Shown one piece after another: positions 5,882 through 6,719 of a stretch of DNA of 6,719 nucleotides (positions are counted from its first letter, which is position 1; every line of letters starts with the position of its first letter). Made by a program: the position numbers and the translations under genes. The notes below the pieces were generated by a model. The model was not told where the DNA came from. It did no database searches and saw only the letters and a program-made list of their open reading frames with translations. Source of the DNA: CAUPWF01 sp964369755 (GTDB lineage: Bacteria > Bacillota > Clostridia > Lachnospirales > Lachnospiraceae); assembly GCA_964369755.1 (NCBI GenBank), contig CAYJFY010000074.1, forward strand, positions 1-6,719. Direction: 5' to 3'.

Positions 5882-6097
5882 CTACTCCTCCTCATCCGAA
5901 ACATATTCCAAGATATCCCCAGGTTGACAATCTAGTGCCTTGCACAATGCATCCAAGGTAGTAAAACGTATTGCCTTAGCCTTCTGATTCTTCAATATAG
6001 ATAAATTAGCTGGGGAAAGTCCTATCTTATCCGCCAATTCACCAGCACCAATTTTTCTTCGAGCCATCATCACATCAAGATTAATTACAATTGACAT
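5882..6097 (-). CDS. Small Cro/C1-type (XRE) transcriptional regulator, YozG-like
   Basis: A 71-residue single-domain DNA-binding protein. The helix-turn-helix spans about residues 17-40: GELADKIGLS forms helix 2 and the turn, and PANLSILKN the recognition helix. TTLDALCKALDCQPGDILEY (46-65) is the typical closing segment of this subfamily. There is no sensor or oligomerisation domain. Its gene lies between a DUF2975 membrane protein (12-nt gap) and the DUF4153/DUF4173-like gene (4-nt gap). DUF2975 plus a short Cro-type regulator is a recurrent pair in Firmicutes (YoaS/YozG-like), which suggests the membrane partner controls the regulator. Autoregulation through the palindrome at 6635-6666 is plausible. 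The start has GGAGG sites 5 nt upstream. The three terminal Glu codons (GAG) double as the ribosome binding site of the next gene. Confidence 0.93.
   Translation of the reverse strand: MSIVINLDVMMARRKIGAGELADKIGLSPANLSILKNQKAKAIRFTTLDALCKALDCQPGDILEYVSDEEE
5885..5892 (-). promoter_or_regulatory. Ribosome binding site inside the regulator's last codons
   Basis: AGGAGGAG on the minus strand is formed by the terminal Glu codons of the regulator and lies 7 nt before the ATG at 5877. It decides the start of the membrane-protein gene and suggests its translation is coupled to that of the regulator. Confidence 0.7.
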
Positions 6098-6109
6098 CCT
6101 CTCCCCTCC

Positions 6110-6565
6110 TTACACCACGGAATCCAGTTCTGACTTCAATTCCAACGCACGCTCAAACACATTCTTCACAACACGCACAACCATGGCCACAAATCCTGCC
6201 GCCACTGCTATGAAAATCAGACTAATCCAGAAGATTCCACCAATGAAACATATAATCGATACAATGCTACAACACCAGCTCACACGCCTTAAGTTTCGTA
6301 TATTATCCACTGTAAATATAACTCCCGTTTCTATATTGATTAACAATCGGTACAAGCAAAACAACATATAATATCCTGATGCACTCCCAATATAAATACA
6401 GCCAATCAACACCGCAACCTCATGTATCTGATATTTTGCATCTAATATTCGTGCAAAATACTCCACCACCCAGAATGCAGATATATCCAACGCTAAAATT
6501 GCTAATGCAAAGAGCATTGTTAGTATTTTTGTTAATTTGATACTACTTGATGATAACCATTTCAT
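6110..6565 (-). CDS. DUF2975 family four-span membrane protein
   Basis: A 151-residue membrane protein with four hydrophobic spans at about 13-34, 50-75, 97-112 and 114-133. The family hallmarks are the F-T-V-D-N-I-R-N-L-R-R segment (84-94) between spans two and three and the C-terminal NVFERALELKSE (135-146). DUF2975 proteins have no settled biochemical role but are commonly paired with a short Cro-type regulator, encoded here 12 nt downstream. The open frame extends to a GTG at 6583, but that codon has no ribosome binding site and would lie only a few nt from the predicted transcription start. The ATG at 6563-6565 has GAGGAG 10 nt upstream (6576-6581), so it is preferred. This is the first gene of a four-gene operon. 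An anti-regulator or signal-sensing role is inference. Confidence 0.88.
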   Translation of the reverse strand: MKWLSSSSIKLTKILTMLFALAILALDISAFWVVEYFARILDAKYQIHEVAVLIGCIYIGSASGYYMLFCLYRLLINIETGVIFTVDNIRNLRRVSWCCSIVSIICFIGGIFWISLIFIAVAAGFVAMVVRVVKNVFERALELKSELDSVV

Positions 6566-6595
6566 TTTCCTTATTCTCCTCACTCGTTTTTCTAT

Positions 6596-6624
6596 ATACT
6601 ACACCATGAAAATTAGATTGTCAA
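6596..6624 (-). promoter_or_regulatory. Sigma-A promoter of the DUF2975-regulator operon
   Basis: Read on the minus strand, a perfect -35 TTGACA (6619-6624) and a -10 TAGTAT (6596-6601, 4/6) are exactly 17 bp apart. Transcription should begin near 6589, giving a leader of about 24 nt to the ATG at 6565. This is the best promoter in the window and probably drives all four genes, whose gaps are 12, 4 and 16 nt. Confidence 0.72.
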
Positions 6625-6634
6625 TATATTTTTA

Positions 6635-6666
6635 TCGTTTATCGATATATTTATTGCGATATACGA
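6635..6666. promoter_or_regulatory. Imperfect 32-bp palindrome, candidate operator
   Basis: The arms TCGTTTATCG (6635-6644) and CGATATACGA (6657-6666) are inverted repeats matching at 9 of 10 positions. Over all 32 bp, 12 of 16 pairs match. It lies about 10 bp upstream of the -35 box of the DUF2975-regulator promoter. The symmetry suits a dimeric Cro-type protein, so the operon's own regulator is the obvious candidate ligand. The position upstream of -35 would fit activation, or control of a divergent gene beyond the right edge. The AT-rich context lowers certainty. Confidence 0.5.
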
Positions 6667-6676
6667 ACATTTCTCA

Positions 6677-6716
6677 CGAGATAGAGTCACTTGTAAGGCG
6701 AGATGCCACTTTGTAA
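6677..6716. repeat. Two imperfect tandem copies of a roughly 20-bp unit
   Basis: Copy one (6677-6696) and copy two (6699-6716) both begin CGAGAT and both end in CACTT, an optional T, then GTAA. They are separated by GG and differ in the middle by a few bases and short gaps. No gene is supported here. The window ends three bases after copy two, so the full extent of the repeat is unknown. Confidence 0.5.
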
Positions 6717-6719
6717 TCC

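Noticed and set aside
6664..6671. CGAACATT, resembling half of a Bacillus PurR box
   Set aside because: It is 2.5 kb away from the purine operon, ahead of an unrelated operon, and no second half-site was found nearby.

Overview
The window looks like chromosomal DNA from a low-GC Firmicute, most likely a clostridial, Lachnospiraceae-like gut bacterium. The basis is AT-rich sequence, strong AGGAGG-type ribosome binding sites, a stand-alone AICAR formyltransferase beside an archaeal-type (PurO) IMP cyclohydrolase, a Cys/Gly-rich small protein of a kind common in these clostridia, and a DUF2975/Cro-type regulator pair. The assignment is inferred from gene content, not proven.

Layout, left to right. 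(1) 49-969, minus strand: a short subtilisin-like protease with no signal peptide. (2) 1109-2217, plus strand: a 68-residue Cys/Gly-rich protein, a very strong palindromic hairpin (1318-1360), then two closely spaced unrecognised genes (160 and 96 residues) that share a short helical motif. (3) 2242-4146, minus strand, convergent with the previous block: a two-gene purine operon (purO-like, then the AICAR transformylase domain of PurH) that together replace bifunctional PurH for the last two steps to IMP. (4) 4254-6565, minus strand: a tight four-gene operon reading DUF2975 membrane protein, small Cro/C1 regulator, large DUF4153/DUF4173-type membrane protein, VOC-family protein. It has a good sigma-A promoter at 6596-6624 and an imperfect 32-bp palindrome just upstream of it. 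(5) 6667-6719: edge sequence with two imperfect copies of a roughly 20-bp repeat.

Three start codons were moved from the longest open frame on ribosome-binding-site grounds: 1417 rather than 1408, 5877 rather than 5904, and 6565 rather than 6583. A fourth, the AICAR transformylase start, is left at 3426 but may really be the GTG at 3420.

No tRNA, rRNA, CRISPR array or insertion sequence was seen, and no gene-free stretch exceeds 300 bases. The most interesting items are the split purine module, the internally repeated small proteins at 1109-2217, the long hairpin, and the candidate operator of the DUF2975/regulator operon. I found no convincing wholly new system. The 1109-2217 cluster is the best candidate for undescribed biology.
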